This document shows positions 34,529 through 44,788 of a stretch of DNA of 64,000 nucleotides, in pieces (the first letter of the stretch is position 1; every line of letters starts with the position of its first letter). The notes under the pieces are model-generated. The model was not told the DNA's origin. It searched no databases and worked only from the letters and a program-made list of their open reading frames with translations. The translations under genes and the position numbers were made by a program. This DNA comes from Candidatus Gastranaerophilales bacterium (GTDB taxonomy: Bacteria > Cyanobacteriota > Vampirovibrionia > Gastranaerophilales > Gastranaerophilaceae): contig CALYDL010000008.1 of NCBI GenBank assembly GCA_944325145.1, positions 1 through 64,000 on the forward strand, written 5' to 3'.

Positions 34529-36310
34529 TTGCAAGATGTGAGAGTTATTTTGTTTTTAAAATATTTTTTTATTTTTGTTAAAAAATTTGGTTCTGGCTAT
34601 AAAAGGCAGATGACAGGGCTTTTTTTAATGTCTGTAATAGGCGGTTTTTTGGAACTTTTAGGCATTGCAATGATTTTTCCCGTTATGCTTATTTTAACTT
34701 CATCCGATTCAATTGGCGGGAAAGCGGTTCTTGAATTTTGTTCAAAATTTTTGCCCAATCTTCCTTATTTAAAAATAGCTTTCATTCTTTCATTATTAAT
34801 GATTTTTGTATTTTTGTTTAAAAACCTTTTTATGATGTATTACATAAAAAAACAAAACGATTTTGTTAAAATTTGGTCAGATTACATTAATGAAAACGTT
34901 ATTAAAAAAATTTTATACGCCCCTTATAAACAAATAAAAACTTTAAGCTATGGCGATGAAAATACCCTTTTATTTTCATCAGTCAGAGATATCTCACTTG
35001 AATTTGTGCTAAGAACAATAATTCTTCTTGCAAACGGCGTTGTTGCACTTTGCATTTTGGCGCTTTTATTTTATAAGTTTACAATTCCTGCCTTTTTATC
35101 AACTGTGTTTATTGTTCTTTTTGCGTTTTTTGAAAATTTATATTTTAAGAAAAAAGCGGCGCATTTGGGCGAAATTGGCGTTAAAATGCTGAATGATTTT
35201 GCATATGATGTTAATTTCATCATAAATTCTCAAAAAGAAATAATAATTTCAAATAAACAGGAATATTTTGCAAATTACTTAATGAAAAGTTCAAAAAATA
35301 TTTCAGATAACTTTTCAAAAAGAATTTCATTCGGAAATTACCCTTTATATGTAACTGAAATCGGCGTTATTATTTCATTTTTAATTATGATAATTTCAAT
35401 TGTATTTTTGAGCGACATTTCAAGGGCTGCAATAATCTCATCTTTAGCTGTTATTGCCTTAATTGTTTTAAGGCTTGTTCCTCAATTAAACAAAGTTTTA
35501 ATTTCAATGTATGCAATTAATGTTTCTATGCCAAAGGCAAAATGGTTTATTGAAAAATATGATGAAATTTCAAAATTCAATTTTGAAGAATATAAAAACC
35601 TTCCCCCTCTCAATTTTGAAAGTGAAATTGAACTTAAAAATGTTTCTTTTGAATATGAAGAAAATAAAGGCTTAAAAAATATCAATCTGAAAATTAAAAA
35701 GGGTGAATTTATTGGTATAATTGGCACATCGGGTGCTGGCAAAACAACTTTGGCAGATATTATTGCAGGTGTTTATGAACCAAATGAAGGTTTAATTTTT
35801 ATAGATAACGTTGAACTTACAAAAGATAAAATTAAAGGTTGGCAAAAAAACATTTCCTTTTTGCCGCAGGAATCTTCATTTTTAAATGCTTCCGTTTTAA
35901 AAAATGTTGCATTTGGAATTGATGATAACAAAATTAATTTAAAAAAAGCGCAAGACGCCCTTATAAAAGCAGGTTTAAACATTCCCTTAAATTCAACAAT
36001 GGATTTATCCATAGGCCAAAAAAAGAGAGTGGCGCTTGCAAGAGCTTATTACAGTGATTTTAAACTCTTAATTTTAGATGAAGCAACATCATCTCTTGAT
36101 ATTGAAACAGAAAATTTTGTATCTGAAAATGTTGCAAACTTGAAGGGTGAAAAAACAATAATAGCAATAGCGCACAGGCTATCTACCTTAAAAAAATGCG
36201 ATAGAATAATTTATTTAGAAGAAGGCAAAATTAAAGACGAAGGAACATTTGACAAATTAAAAGAAAAACACAAAGAAATTGAAAACATTCTTAAACTTTC
36301 TTCCTTTTAA
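34529..36310 (+). CDS. ABC exporter (lipid/polysaccharide type)
   Basis: A half-size ABC exporter of 593 aa with about six membrane helices (20-310) and an ATPase domain. Walker A is GTSGAGKTT, the signature is LSIGQKKR (Ile replaces the usual first Gly), Walker B is LLILDEATSSLD and the switch histidine is in IAHRLSTL. It probably moves a lipid or glycolipid; the acyltransferase gene downstream fits but proves nothing. The start is a TTG with no Shine-Dalgarno; the GTG at 34538 is an alternative. Confidence 0.82.
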   Translation: MQDVRVILFLKYFFIFVKKFGSGYKRQMTGLFLMSVIGGFLELLGIAMIFPVMLILTSSDSIGGKAVLEFCSKFLPNLPYLKIAFILSLLMIFVFLFKNLFMMYYIKKQNDFVKIWSDYINENVIKKILYAPYKQIKTLSYGDENTLLFSSVRDISLEFVLRTIILLANGVVALCILALLFYKFTIPAFLSTVFIVLFAFFENLYFKKKAAHLGEIGVKMLNDFAYDVNFIINSQKEIIISNKQEYFANYLMKSSKNISDNFSKRISFGNYPLYVTEIGVIISFLIMIISIVFLSDISRAAIISSLAVIALIVLRLVPQLNKVLISMYAINVSMPKAKWFIEKYDEISKFNFEEYKNLPPLNFESEIELKNVSFEYEENKGLKNINLKIKKGEFIGIIGTSGAGKTTLADIIAGVYEPNEGLIFIDNVELTKDKIKGWQKNISFLPQESSFLNASVLKNVAFGIDDNKINLKKAQDALIKAGLNIPLNSTMDLSIGQKKRVALARAYYSDFKLLILDEATSSLDIETENFVSENVANLKGEKTIIAIAHRLSTLKKCDRIIYLEEGKIKDEGTFDKLKEKHKEIENILKLSSF

Positions 36311-36318
36311 TTTAATTA

Positions 36319-36327
36319 TGCTAGAAT
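36319..36327 (+). promoter_or_regulatory. Extended -10, leaderless layout
   Basis: TG-c-TAGAAT ends 7 nt before the ATG at 36335, with no Shine-Dalgarno. Confidence 0.6.
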
Positions 36328-36334
36328 TTAAACT

Positions 36335-36610
36335 ATGAAAACCGACAAAGACAGACTTTTATTTTTTATAGGAACAGGGCTTTTAATTGTTGCCATTTTA
36401 GAGGTTACAATTTTACCCTACGTTTTAAACATGAACTTTCCAACCCTTTTTGTTCCCCAAGATAAGCATAAAACCGCAGTCGGCTACATTTATATGCTTG
36501 CTTTTATGTCATATTTTTTCAGTTTGGGCTATTTTAAAAAACAAATGGCTGCAATTTCAATTATTTTAATTTATTACATTTTGTTTCAATATTTTGTAAG
36601 CCTAATCTAA
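36335..36610 (+). CDS. Small membrane protein (91 aa)
   Basis: Three hydrophobic segments (about 8-30, 48-65, 70-88) with short loops; no family recognised. It lies between an ABC exporter and an acyltransferase, each with its own promoter. Confidence 0.65.
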   Translation: MKTDKDRLLFFIGTGLLIVAILEVTILPYVLNMNFPTLFVPQDKHKTAVGYIYMLAFMSYFFSLGYFKKQMAAISIILIYYILFQYFVSLI

Positions 36611-36644
36611 TTATATTAAGCCTTTTTGGAATGTCTTTATCTGT

Positions 36645-36673
36645 TTGACACAATTTGGGTTTTTAACTAAAAT
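36645..36673 (+). promoter_or_regulatory. Consensus-like promoter, leaderless layout
   Basis: TTGACA at 36645-36650, a 17-bp spacer and TAAAAT at 36668-36673. The ATG at 36680 starts 7 nt after the -10 box. This is the clearest case in the window of a promoter placed so that the message begins at the start codon. Confidence 0.75.
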
Positions 36674-36679
36674 CAAGTT

Positions 36680-37504
36680 ATGAAAGATGAAGCTCCTATT
36701 CATATGTATCCCAAAATTCCTCCCACAAAACAGAGGAACAGAGAAGAAAAATTCAGGGTTGCAAAAAACGTTCCCTTTTGGCACTTTATTGCAAATTTTG
36801 TTTTCCCCATAATGTTAAAAAGCCGCTTTTATGCTGCAATGTATAAGGGAAAAGAAAATTTGGAAAAATGCGATAAAAGGTTTGCAACTATTTTATATGC
36901 CAACCACAACAATTGGTGGGATGGCATTTGGGGCTATTATCTTGTTCATATGATAATTAAAAATAAGCGCTTCAGATTTATGATTGAAGAAATGAACAGG
37001 TTTCCTTTGTTTCAATACATCGGCTGTTTTCCGGTTAATAAAAAATCTGCACAAAGTGCAATAAAATCGCTTAATTATGCGGTAACCACACTTGATACAC
37101 CGGATACTGCATTTTTGTTGTTCCCTCAAGGAATTATAAGACCGCCACATTTTAGACCCGAAATTTTTCAATCAGGCCTTGCATTTGTGGCTGAAAAGGC
37201 CGTTGAAAAATATGGCGGAATTAATTTGGTTCCCATTGCAAACAGCTTTATGTTTTTAAGGCAAGATAGGCCCGAAGTTGTTTCTGAAATTGGCGAACCT
37301 ATTGTATTAACTACAAAAAGAACCGATAGAAAAGAATTTACACAAGAACTTCAAGAAAAATTTGAAAAATTCTTGGATAACCACGACAAACAAATAAGCT
37401 TGGGCAACTTTGAAGGCTACCATTACGCCTACAAACAAAAGCTTCATTGGTGGCGAGCAATTGAACAAAAACTTAAAAGCATTGGAATAAAAGAAGAAGA
37501 ATGA
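36680..37504 (+). CDS. 1-acyl-glycerol-3-phosphate acyltransferase-like
   Basis: A PlsC-family acyltransferase (274 aa) acting on phospholipid or related acceptors at the inner membrane. The catalytic HX4D motif is NHNNWWDG at about 75-82. The second block reads FPQGIIRPP where FPEGTR is usual. It overlaps the ROK kinase start by 4 nt. The substrate is not certain. Confidence 0.82.
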   Translation: MKDEAPIHMYPKIPPTKQRNREEKFRVAKNVPFWHFIANFVFPIMLKSRFYAAMYKGKENLEKCDKRFATILYANHNNWWDGIWGYYLVHMIIKNKRFRFMIEEMNRFPLFQYIGCFPVNKKSAQSAIKSLNYAVTTLDTPDTAFLLFPQGIIRPPHFRPEIFQSGLAFVAEKAVEKYGGINLVPIANSFMFLRQDRPEVVSEIGEPIVLTTKRTDRKEFTQELQEKFEKFLDNHDKQISLGNFEGYHYAYKQKLHWWRAIEQKLKSIGIKEEE

Positions 37505-38451
37505 AAAAATATTCAATAGGTATAGATTTAGGCGGCACAAAAATTTTAGCGGGGCTTGTTGATATAAAAACGGGCGAAGTTGTTGAAGAAGTTAAAAATA
37601 AAACAAAAAAAATCCGCGGTAATAATCAAATTTTAGAAATTACAACAGAAACAATCAAAGAACTTCTTAAAAAAACAGATATTAAAAAAGAAGAAATTAA
37701 ATCAATAGGTTTGGGGTTAGCAGGCCAAACAGACAGAAAAAACGGAATTTTAATTAACGCAGTTAACCTTGAATGTAAAAATTTAGATTTTAAAACCCCA
37801 TTGGAAGAAGAATTTAAACTCCCCGTATTTGCAGGAAACGATGTTGAAGTTGCAACAATCGGCGAATTAAATTTTGGTGCAGGCAAAGGTTATATGGATA
37901 TCGTCTGCATTTTTATAGGAACAGGAATAGGCTCAGGCATTGTAAAAAACGGTAAAATGCACCTTGGGGCATCTGAAACGGCAGGTGAAATCGGGCATAT
38001 TATTGTAGATTTAAACGGCAGAAGTTGTTCTTGCGGTGCAAACGGGTGCTTAGAAGCTTATGCTTCAAGAACTGCAATTGAATCAAGAATTTTAGGCGCC
38101 GTTAAAAAAGGCAGAACATCTATTATAACAGACCTTGCAAAACAAGGTTCAATAAGTTCTAAACACATAAAAAAGGCATTAGATGCCCATGATGAAGTTG
38201 TTACTCAATATGTTGTAGAAGCAATTGAATATTTATCCGGCGGAATTGCAAGTATTATGAACTTTTATAACCCTGAATTAATAATTTTAGGGGGCGGGTT
38301 AATTCAATCTGTTGATGAATTTTACTTAAATACAATTAAAAAGGCAAGAATGAAAGCACTTCCAATTCCATCTAAAAAAACGGAATTTAAAAAAGCGCTT
38401 TTAGGCGATTATTCAGGCGTTGTCGGCGCTGCTCTTTTATGTTTAAATTAG
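37501..38451 (+). CDS. ROK-family sugar kinase (glucokinase-like)
   Basis: A 316-aa ROK kinase that would phosphorylate glucose or a related hexose. The ATP motif is IGIDLGGTKI (5-14), the sugar-binding region is GNDVEVATIGE and ETAGEIGHI, and the zinc motif CSCGANGCLE lies at about 177-186. The substrate cannot be read from sequence alone. Confidence 0.88.
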   Translation: MKKYSIGIDLGGTKILAGLVDIKTGEVVEEVKNKTKKIRGNNQILEITTETIKELLKKTDIKKEEIKSIGLGLAGQTDRKNGILINAVNLECKNLDFKTPLEEEFKLPVFAGNDVEVATIGELNFGAGKGYMDIVCIFIGTGIGSGIVKNGKMHLGASETAGEIGHIIVDLNGRSCSCGANGCLEAYASRTAIESRILGAVKKGRTSIITDLAKQGSISSKHIKKALDAHDEVVTQYVVEAIEYLSGGIASIMNFYNPELIILGGGLIQSVDEFYLNTIKKARMKALPIPSKKTEFKKALLGDYSGVVGAALLCLN

Positions 38452-38454
38452 AAA

Positions 38455-41400
38455 ATGGCTCAAAACGTTTTTGATTTTAATATTTCAAATGTAAATAGCT
38501 TCATAAATTCAAAATTTACGGGCGCTTTTTCAATGTCCGGGCTAAACTCGCCTTTAAAATTAATTTTATTAAACTACATTTTAAATAAAAATAAAAAAGT
38601 TCTTTTAATAACATCTGATGAACAATCTGCCCTTAAATATCAAAAAGATTATGAAAGTTTATTTGATAAAAAAGATTACGTTAAAATTTTTCCATATCAA
38701 GAAATTAGCCCATATTCCGTTTTAGACAGAAATTTTTACATCTATAAAGAACAATATGAAATTTTATCTAAAAAGCCAAACTTTGTAATTGCCCCAATAA
38801 AGGCAGTTTTAGAAAAGTTCCCAAAAAATGAATTTTATATAAAAAATAAAATAATTTTAGAAAAAGACAAAGATTTTGATTATTCAAAATTAATTCAAAC
38901 GCTTGTAAATTTTGGATATAAAAGAACTTCAATGGCGCTTGATATAGGTGAATTTGCAGCAAGGGGCGATATTGTTGATATTTATACATTTTATAACCAT
39001 CCTTTAAGAATAGAATTTTTTGGCGATACCGTTGAAGATATAAGGTTTTTTAACCCTAACACTCAAAAAAGCTTTTCTAAAGCTGAAAAAATTGAAATTC
39101 CCCCTTTGTATAAATTTATCTCGGATAAAAAAACAAACGAAACTTTTAAAAATGAACTTGTTCAAATAACAGAACCTTTCATTCAAAACGAAACACTTAA
39201 AACTCTTTTAGCTGAAACAACAGAAAAAATTGAAACAACGCCTTATTTTGAAGGGGTTGAATATTACCTTAATTTTATTAATAAAAACCTTGTTTCAATT
39301 TTAGATTATTTCACTGATTACATTTTAATTTTTGATGAATCAGCTTTAATTAATTCTAAAATTGTAAATTTAGACAGAGAATATAATGAAGAATACAAAA
39401 ATAACCTTGAAAATTCGCTTTCTTTGCCTATTCAAGGTAAAAACCACATTTTAGCAAGCGAAATAAAAAAAGAAATTAAAAAGTTTAAAAAAATAGGCTT
39501 TGATAATTTTATTGAAGACGATTTTTTTGAAGATGAAGAAACTTTTTCAGATAAAGTTTTTGATTTTAATTCTTCAATTCCACCTTCTTTTTCATCGGAT
39601 GGTGAAAAACTGGCTCAATATCTTGAACAAAACAAAAATAAAAAAATAATAATTTCAACAAATTATAAAAACAGAATTGAAGAAATTTTAAATGAATTTG
39701 AAATTTTTAACGAAAATATTTCTATTATGCCCCCAATTTCAAATTCAGGCGGCGAATTTGAATTAAGTGAAACAAAATATATTTTTCTGACAGATAAAGA
39801 ACTTTTTAATAAACATTCAAAAGATATTACATCAAGAAAATATGCCTATAATAAAGAATCCCCCGATTATATAGATTCTGTGAACGATATTCAAAACGGC
39901 GAATTTGTTGTTCATTATATCCATGGTATTGGCATTTTTAGGGGCTTAATTAAAAAAGATTTCTACGGCACAAAGAAAGATTATCTTGAAATTGAATTTG
40001 CATCTAAAGATAAACTTTTTATGCCGGCTGAACAAATTAACCTTTTAAAAAGGTATCGTGGAACGGGCGTTAATCCAAAGCTTTCTAAAATGGGCGGTGC
40101 CGCTTGGGAAAATATTAAATCAAAAGCAAAAAAAGAAGTTAAAGAAATAGCTTATGACCTATTAAGGCTTTATGCCAAAAGAAAACTTTCAAAAGGAATT
40201 GCATTTGACCCTGATACAACTTGGCAATATGAAATGGAAGAAGCCTTTGAATACACTGAAACCCCTGATCAAATGCAAGCAATTATAGATACCAAAGCCG
40301 ATATGGAAGAATTAAAACCAATGGATAGGCTAATTTGCGCTGATGTTGGTTTTGGCAAAACTGAAGTTGCAACAAGGGCTATTTTTAAAGCCGTAATGTC
40401 CGGGTATCAAGCGGCAATGATAGCGCCAACAACAATTCTTGCCCTTCAACATTACCAAACAATAAAAGAAAGGTTTAAACCGTTTTCTGTTAACGTTCAA
40501 TTAATTTCAAGGTTTAAAACCTTAAAAGAAAGAAAAGAAACCAAAAACGGCTTAAAAAATGGAACCGTTGATGTTGTAATTGGCACCCATGGGCTTTTAT
40601 CGGATATTGAATATAAAAATTTGGGGCTTCTTGTAATAGATGAAGAACATAAATTTGGCGTTAACCATAAAGAAAAATTCAAACAATATAAAGAAAACAT
40701 TGATATTTTGGCAATGTCTGCAACTCCTATTCCAAGAACCTTAAATATGGCGCTATCAGGGCTTAAAGATTTATCTTTAATAAATACTCCCCCAAAAAAC
40801 AGGTTGCCTGTGAAAACTTACGTTGGGAATTTTAATGAAGGATATTTAAAAAATGCAATAAACCATGAGCTTCAAAGAGATGGGCAGGTTTATTTTATTC
40901 ATAACAGAGTAGAAGACATTGCAAGGTGGGCAAAATATATTCAAGATTTAGCCCCAAATGCAAGAGTTGCAATAGCCCATGGGAAAATGCAAGAAAAAGA
41001 ACTGGAAAAAATCATGTTCGATTTTTTAAATAAAGAATATGACATTTTGGTTTGTACAACAATAGTAGAATCAGGCCTTGATATTCCAAACGTTAATACA
41101 ATTATAATCAATGATTCAGACAGGTTTGGTTTAGCGCAACTTTACCAATTAAGGGGAAGGGTTGGAAGATCAGACAGGCAAGCTTATTGCTATTGTTTTT
41201 ATAAAGAATCAAAAGAACTTAAAGAAGACGCCATAAAAAGGCTAAAAGCGATTAAAGATTTTACATCCCTAGGCTCCGGGTATCAAATAGCAATGCGAGA
41301 TATTGAAATAAGAGGGGTTGGAAACATTTTGGGCGCTAAACAGCACGGGCATATGGTAAATGTTGGGTTTGACACGTATTGTTCTTTGTTGGAAGAATCA

Positions 41401-41940
41401 ATTGAAGAAATTAAACAAGAAAAAACCCCTGAAATTAAACAAGAAAAATTTGAACCTTGCCTTGTTGATATTAAAACAAATGCATATATTCCTGATGATT
41501 GGGTGGGTTCTGTTGAACAAAAAATGATTGAATATAAAAAACTTGCTGAAATTAAAACGCTTGATGAACTTGAAATTTCAATTGCAAGCTTTAAAGACAG
41601 GTTCTCTAAAATTCCTGAACCTGTTCAGAATTTGTTTAAATTAATAAGGTTAAGGCTTCTTGCAACTTCAATTCATATAACCCAAATTCAAGAAACAGAA
41701 AATAATATTAGGCTCTACACTCCATTTACAATGCAAGAATGGAACATTTTAAGGTTAAAGGCGGGGCTTAATATTACAAAATATTTTAGATGGACAAAGC
41801 CCCAAAAAACAGATGATAAGCTAAAAGGCATACTTTTAATGAAAACAGATTACCTTACATTTGATGAAATATTTAACATATTGGCGGATTTGTTTTATCA
41901 TATCTCTAAGATAGTATTAGAATTTAAGAGAACAATTTAA
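38455..41940 (+). CDS. mfd: Transcription-repair coupling factor Mfd
   Basis: Mfd frees stalled RNA polymerase and recruits nucleotide excision repair. The 1161 aa show the UvrB-like N-terminal module, the RNA polymerase interaction domain (VVHYIHGIGIFRGL at about 482), the RecG-like helicase with Walker A ADVGFGKTE (about 627), the DEEH box and DIPNVNTIIINDSDRFGLAQLYQLRGRVGR, and the C-terminal TRCF domain. The length is typical. Confidence 0.96.
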   Translation: MAQNVFDFNISNVNSFINSKFTGAFSMSGLNSPLKLILLNYILNKNKKVLLITSDEQSALKYQKDYESLFDKKDYVKIFPYQEISPYSVLDRNFYIYKEQYEILSKKPNFVIAPIKAVLEKFPKNEFYIKNKIILEKDKDFDYSKLIQTLVNFGYKRTSMALDIGEFAARGDIVDIYTFYNHPLRIEFFGDTVEDIRFFNPNTQKSFSKAEKIEIPPLYKFISDKKTNETFKNELVQITEPFIQNETLKTLLAETTEKIETTPYFEGVEYYLNFINKNLVSILDYFTDYILIFDESALINSKIVNLDREYNEEYKNNLENSLSLPIQGKNHILASEIKKEIKKFKKIGFDNFIEDDFFEDEETFSDKVFDFNSSIPPSFSSDGEKLAQYLEQNKNKKIIISTNYKNRIEEILNEFEIFNENISIMPPISNSGGEFELSETKYIFLTDKELFNKHSKDITSRKYAYNKESPDYIDSVNDIQNGEFVVHYIHGIGIFRGLIKKDFYGTKKDYLEIEFASKDKLFMPAEQINLLKRYRGTGVNPKLSKMGGAAWENIKSKAKKEVKEIAYDLLRLYAKRKLSKGIAFDPDTTWQYEMEEAFEYTETPDQMQAIIDTKADMEELKPMDRLICADVGFGKTEVATRAIFKAVMSGYQAAMIAPTTILALQHYQTIKERFKPFSVNVQLISRFKTLKERKETKNGLKNGTVDVVIGTHGLLSDIEYKNLGLLVIDEEHKFGVNHKEKFKQYKENIDILAMSATPIPRTLNMALSGLKDLSLINTPPKNRLPVKTYVGNFNEGYLKNAINHELQRDGQVYFIHNRVEDIARWAKYIQDLAPNARVAIAHGKMQEKELEKIMFDFLNKEYDILVCTTIVESGLDIPNVNTIIINDSDRFGLAQLYQLRGRVGRSDRQAYCYCFYKESKELKEDAIKRLKAIKDFTSLGSGYQIAMRDIEIRGVGNILGAKQHGHMVNVGFDTYCSLLEESIEEIKQEKTPEIKQEKFEPCLVDIKTNAYIPDDWVGSVEQKMIEYKKLAEIKTLDELEISIASFKDRFSKIPEPVQNLFKLIRLRLLATSIHITQIQETENNIRLYTPFTMQEWNILRLKAGLNITKYFRWTKPQKTDDKLKGILLMKTDYLTFDEIFNILADLFYHISKIVLEFKRTI

Positions 41941-41952
41941 AAGGGGATAAAA

Positions 41953-43089
41953 ATGAAATTATCAAAAATTTTACTCGCATCAGCCCTTGTTGTATTCGGG
42001 CTTACAGGCTGCGGACAAGACAAAACCGCAATTATTAAAGTAAACGATGAACCAATTACAAAAGCCCAATATGAAGAAGCTTACAATATAGAAACTTCTT
42101 CACCTCAATATCAACAATTTGCAAACTTTTTATCAGATGAAAATTCTGTTATGAGCTTAATGCTGAGAGATAGAATTGTAAATGAATTAGTTTTAAAAAC
42201 AATAATTAATCAAGAAATTAAAAAACGTGAAATCAACGTTACTAAAGATGAAATAGCTGCAAGAAAAGCTGAAATTGTTGAAAAATTGGGTTCTGAAGAA
42301 AAATTAGCCGAATTGTTAAAAAGAAACGGTGTTTCAAACAAACAATTTGAAGAAGACCTTGAAAATGAAATCAAAATTGATAAATTAATTGAATCAACAG
42401 GTTCAACAAAAGTTTCAGATAAAGAAGTTAAAGATTTCTACAACCAAAATAAAGCTTCGTTTAATTACCCTGAAAGGGTTAGAGCATCTCACATTTTAAT
42501 TGAAGTGAACCCCGCTCAAATTAAACAAGAAATTATAAGCCAAGATAAAAAAGGCGAATTAACAAGCGAAGAAATCAACAAAAAAACACAAGAAGCAATT
42601 GATTCTAAAATGAACTTTGCAAAAGAAGTTAGAGCAAAAGTTGTTGCTAACCCTGAAAACTTTGCATCTCTTGCAAAACAATATTCAGATGATAAAGTTT
42701 CAGCAGAAAAAGGCGGCGACCTTGGCTTCTTTACAAGAGAACAAATGGTAAAACCATTCTCAGATGCTGCATTTAAACTCAAACCGGGGACAGTTTCAGA
42801 AATTGTTGTTTCAGATTTCGGCAACCACATAATTTATGTAACAGATAAAGCCCAAGCAGGCATTCAACCATTTGAAAAAATGAAAGATGAAATAAAAGCA
42901 TATTTAGAACAAAAGAAAAAAATTGATGTTTTAAAAAATCTTTTAGATGGCTTAAGAGCTTCTGCTAAGGTTGAATATGTTGATTCTAAGTTTGATGTAA
43001 GCAACATCCAAAAACAAATCAAAGAAAAAGCAAAAGAACAAGAAAAAATTGAAAATAAGGGTAAAACCCAAACAGAAGCCAAAAAATAA
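41953..43089 (+). CDS. SurA/PrsA-like peptidyl-prolyl isomerase lipoprotein
   Basis: A 378-aa lipoprotein. The signal peptide ends in the lipobox LTGC (Cys20). A SurA-N-like helical domain (25-170) is followed by a parvulin domain with RVRASHILIEV and the FASLAKQYSDDKVSAEKGGDLGFF block. It should help fold exported proteins in the periplasm. AAGGGG precedes the ATG; the gene follows mfd by 12 nt. Confidence 0.88.
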   Translation: MKLSKILLASALVVFGLTGCGQDKTAIIKVNDEPITKAQYEEAYNIETSSPQYQQFANFLSDENSVMSLMLRDRIVNELVLKTIINQEIKKREINVTKDEIAARKAEIVEKLGSEEKLAELLKRNGVSNKQFEEDLENEIKIDKLIESTGSTKVSDKEVKDFYNQNKASFNYPERVRASHILIEVNPAQIKQEIISQDKKGELTSEEINKKTQEAIDSKMNFAKEVRAKVVANPENFASLAKQYSDDKVSAEKGGDLGFFTREQMVKPFSDAAFKLKPGTVSEIVVSDFGNHIIYVTDKAQAGIQPFEKMKDEIKAYLEQKKKIDVLKNLLDGLRASAKVEYVDSKFDVSNIQKQIKEKAKEQEKIENKGKTQTEAKK

Positions 43090-43110
43090 AAGGCTTTAAC
43101 TTAATTTTGA

Positions 43111-43141
43111 AAGCCGCCTAAAAATAAAGGGCGGCTTTTTT
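43111..43141 (+). terminator. Terminator after the PPIase gene
   Basis: AAGCCGCC and GGCGGCTT pair around 11 nt and are followed by a T-run. Confidence 0.85.
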
Positions 43142-43160
43142 AAACTTAAAGGAAAATAAA

Positions 43161-43625
43161 ATGGAAAAATTAATTGAAAAAGAAAACCTTGATAACATTA
43201 TTAAAAAATTAAAATCCGAAAATAAAAAAATAGTTTTTACAAACGGCTGTTTTGATATTTTACACGCAGGCCACGTCAGATACTTAAAAGAAAGCAAAAA
43301 ATTTGGCGATATTTTAATTGTAGGCTTAAATTCAGATATTTCCGTTAAAAAAATAAAAGGGGAATCTCGCCCGATAAACCCTGAAATGGATAGAGCTGAA
43401 GTTTTAGCAGGCTTAGAAGCTGTTAACTACATTGTTTTATTCGATGAAACCTCGCCCGTTAAGCTTTTAGAAGAAATTAAGCCCGATATTTATACAAAAG
43501 GGGCAGATTATACCGTTGAAACTTTGCCTGAAGCAAAAACCGTTTTAAGTTATGGCGGCAAAATTGAATTTATAAAATTTCTTGAAGGCAGGTCAACAAC
43601 TAAAATTATCGACAAAATCAAATAA
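43161..43625 (+). CDS. rfaE2: Heptose-1-phosphate adenylyltransferase (HldE C-domain)
   Basis: A stand-alone RfaE2-type nucleotidyltransferase (154 aa) that makes ADP-heptose for LPS core. It has FTNGCFDILHAGHVRYL (23-39) with the HxGH-type site and the C-terminal EGRSTTKIIDKI. The kinase domain that is fused in E. coli HldE is absent here. It sits next to the lipid A genes. Confidence 0.92.
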   Translation: MEKLIEKENLDNIIKKLKSENKKIVFTNGCFDILHAGHVRYLKESKKFGDILIVGLNSDISVKKIKGESRPINPEMDRAEVLAGLEAVNYIVLFDETSPVKLLEEIKPDIYTKGADYTVETLPEAKTVLSYGGKIEFIKFLEGRSTTKIIDKIK

Positions 43626-43678
43626 ATGTACTACAATAGATATACTAAATTCGATATTATGCAGGGAGGATATAAAAA

Positions 43679-44788
43679 GTGAGCAATAAGCAATTCAAAC
43701 TTGAAGAATTGTCGGAGCTTGTTAAGGGAATTTTAACGAAAGTATCTGACGCTACAATAAACAAAGTGGCGCCGCCAATTTTAGCGGATGAAAACACGCT
43801 TGCACTCGCACTTGGTGAAAAAGAAATCGAAGATTTGGCTGAAACTAAGGCAAAATGTGCACTTGTTCCTTTGGGCGTTAACGTTCCAAATATTTCAACA
43901 ATCGAAGTTGAAAGACCAAGACTTGCTATGATGACATTATTAAATGTTTTCTATGAAGCACCCGATTCAACCGTTGGAATTCACCCCGCAGCTGTTGTTC
44001 ACCCTGAAGCAAAATTGGGCAAAAATGTTTCAATCGGCCCAAATGTTGTAATTTCAAGAGGGGCAGAAATTGGCGACAATACAAAAATTTTAGCAAATGC
44101 ATATCTTGGAAAATTTGCAAAACTTGGCGCTGATTGCTTAATTCACCCGGGTGTTAATATTGGTGATTTTGTTGTTATTAAAAATAGATGCATAATCCAC
44201 CACGGCGCAAGCATTGGGGCAGACGGGTTCAGCTTTGTAACAGAAACCCCCGATAACATTGAAACTGCAAGAAAAGAAGGCGAAGTTAAAGGCGGCAAAG
44301 TAAACCAAAAAGTCTTTAAAATTCCATCACTTGGTTCCGTTGTTATTGAAGACGATGTTGAAATTGGCGCAAATACTGCAATAGACAGAGGCACTATTGA
44401 AAACACAACAATTGGCGCTCAAACAAAAATAGATGACCTTGTTATGATTGGCCACAATTGCAGAATAGGAAAAGCCTGCATGATAGTTTCTCAAGTTGGT
44501 ATTGCAGGCAGCTGCAACATTGGCGACAGAGTTGTAATTGCAGGCCAAGCAGGCTTAAAAGACCATACAGACATAGGCGACGATTCAATTGTTTTAGCTC
44601 AAGCGGGCGTTACAAAATCATACCCTGCAAAAAGCGTTATTATGGGCGCACCTGCAGTTCCAAGAAAAGATTTCATCAAACGTATGAAATACTTGGCAGA
44701 AGCTGAGGTTATGGTTCAAAAATATAAAAAATATCAACACTTATTAGAAGATTATGAGAAATTTTTAAATGAAGACGCTAAAATCTAA
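43679..44788 (+). CDS. lpxD: UDP-3-O-acylglucosamine N-acyltransferase LpxD
   Basis: Third step of lipid A synthesis. After an N-terminal domain (to about 105) come hexapeptide repeats of a left-handed beta helix, with the catalytic His in IGHNCRIG and the downstream [13 protein letters not shown] block. 369 aa. It starts at GTG 43679 with GGGAGG 10 nt upstream. It overlaps lpxC by 20 nt. Confidence 0.95.
   Translation: MSNKQFKLEELSELVKGILTKVSDATINKVAPPILADENTLALALGEKEIEDLAETKAKCALVPLGVNVPNISTIEVERPRLAMMTLLNVFYEAPDSTVGIHPAAVVHPEAKLGKNVSIGPNVVISRGAEIGDNTKILANAYLGKFAKLGADCLIHPGVNIGDFVVIKNRCIIHHGASIGADGFSFVTETPDNIETARKEGEVKGGKVNQKVFKIPSLGSVVIEDDVEIGANTAIDRGTIENTTIGAQTKIDDLVMIGHNCRIGKACMIVSQVGIAGSCNIGDRVVIAGQAGLKDHTDIGDDSIVLAQAGVTKSYPAKSVIMGAPAVPRKDFIKRMKYLAEAEVMVQKYKKYQHLLEDYEKFLNEDAKI

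Noticed and set aside
34529-36310. Altered ABC signature (LSIGQ) as sign of an inactive transporter
   Set aside because: Variation at the first Gly position is found in functional transporters, and all other ATPase motifs are intact.
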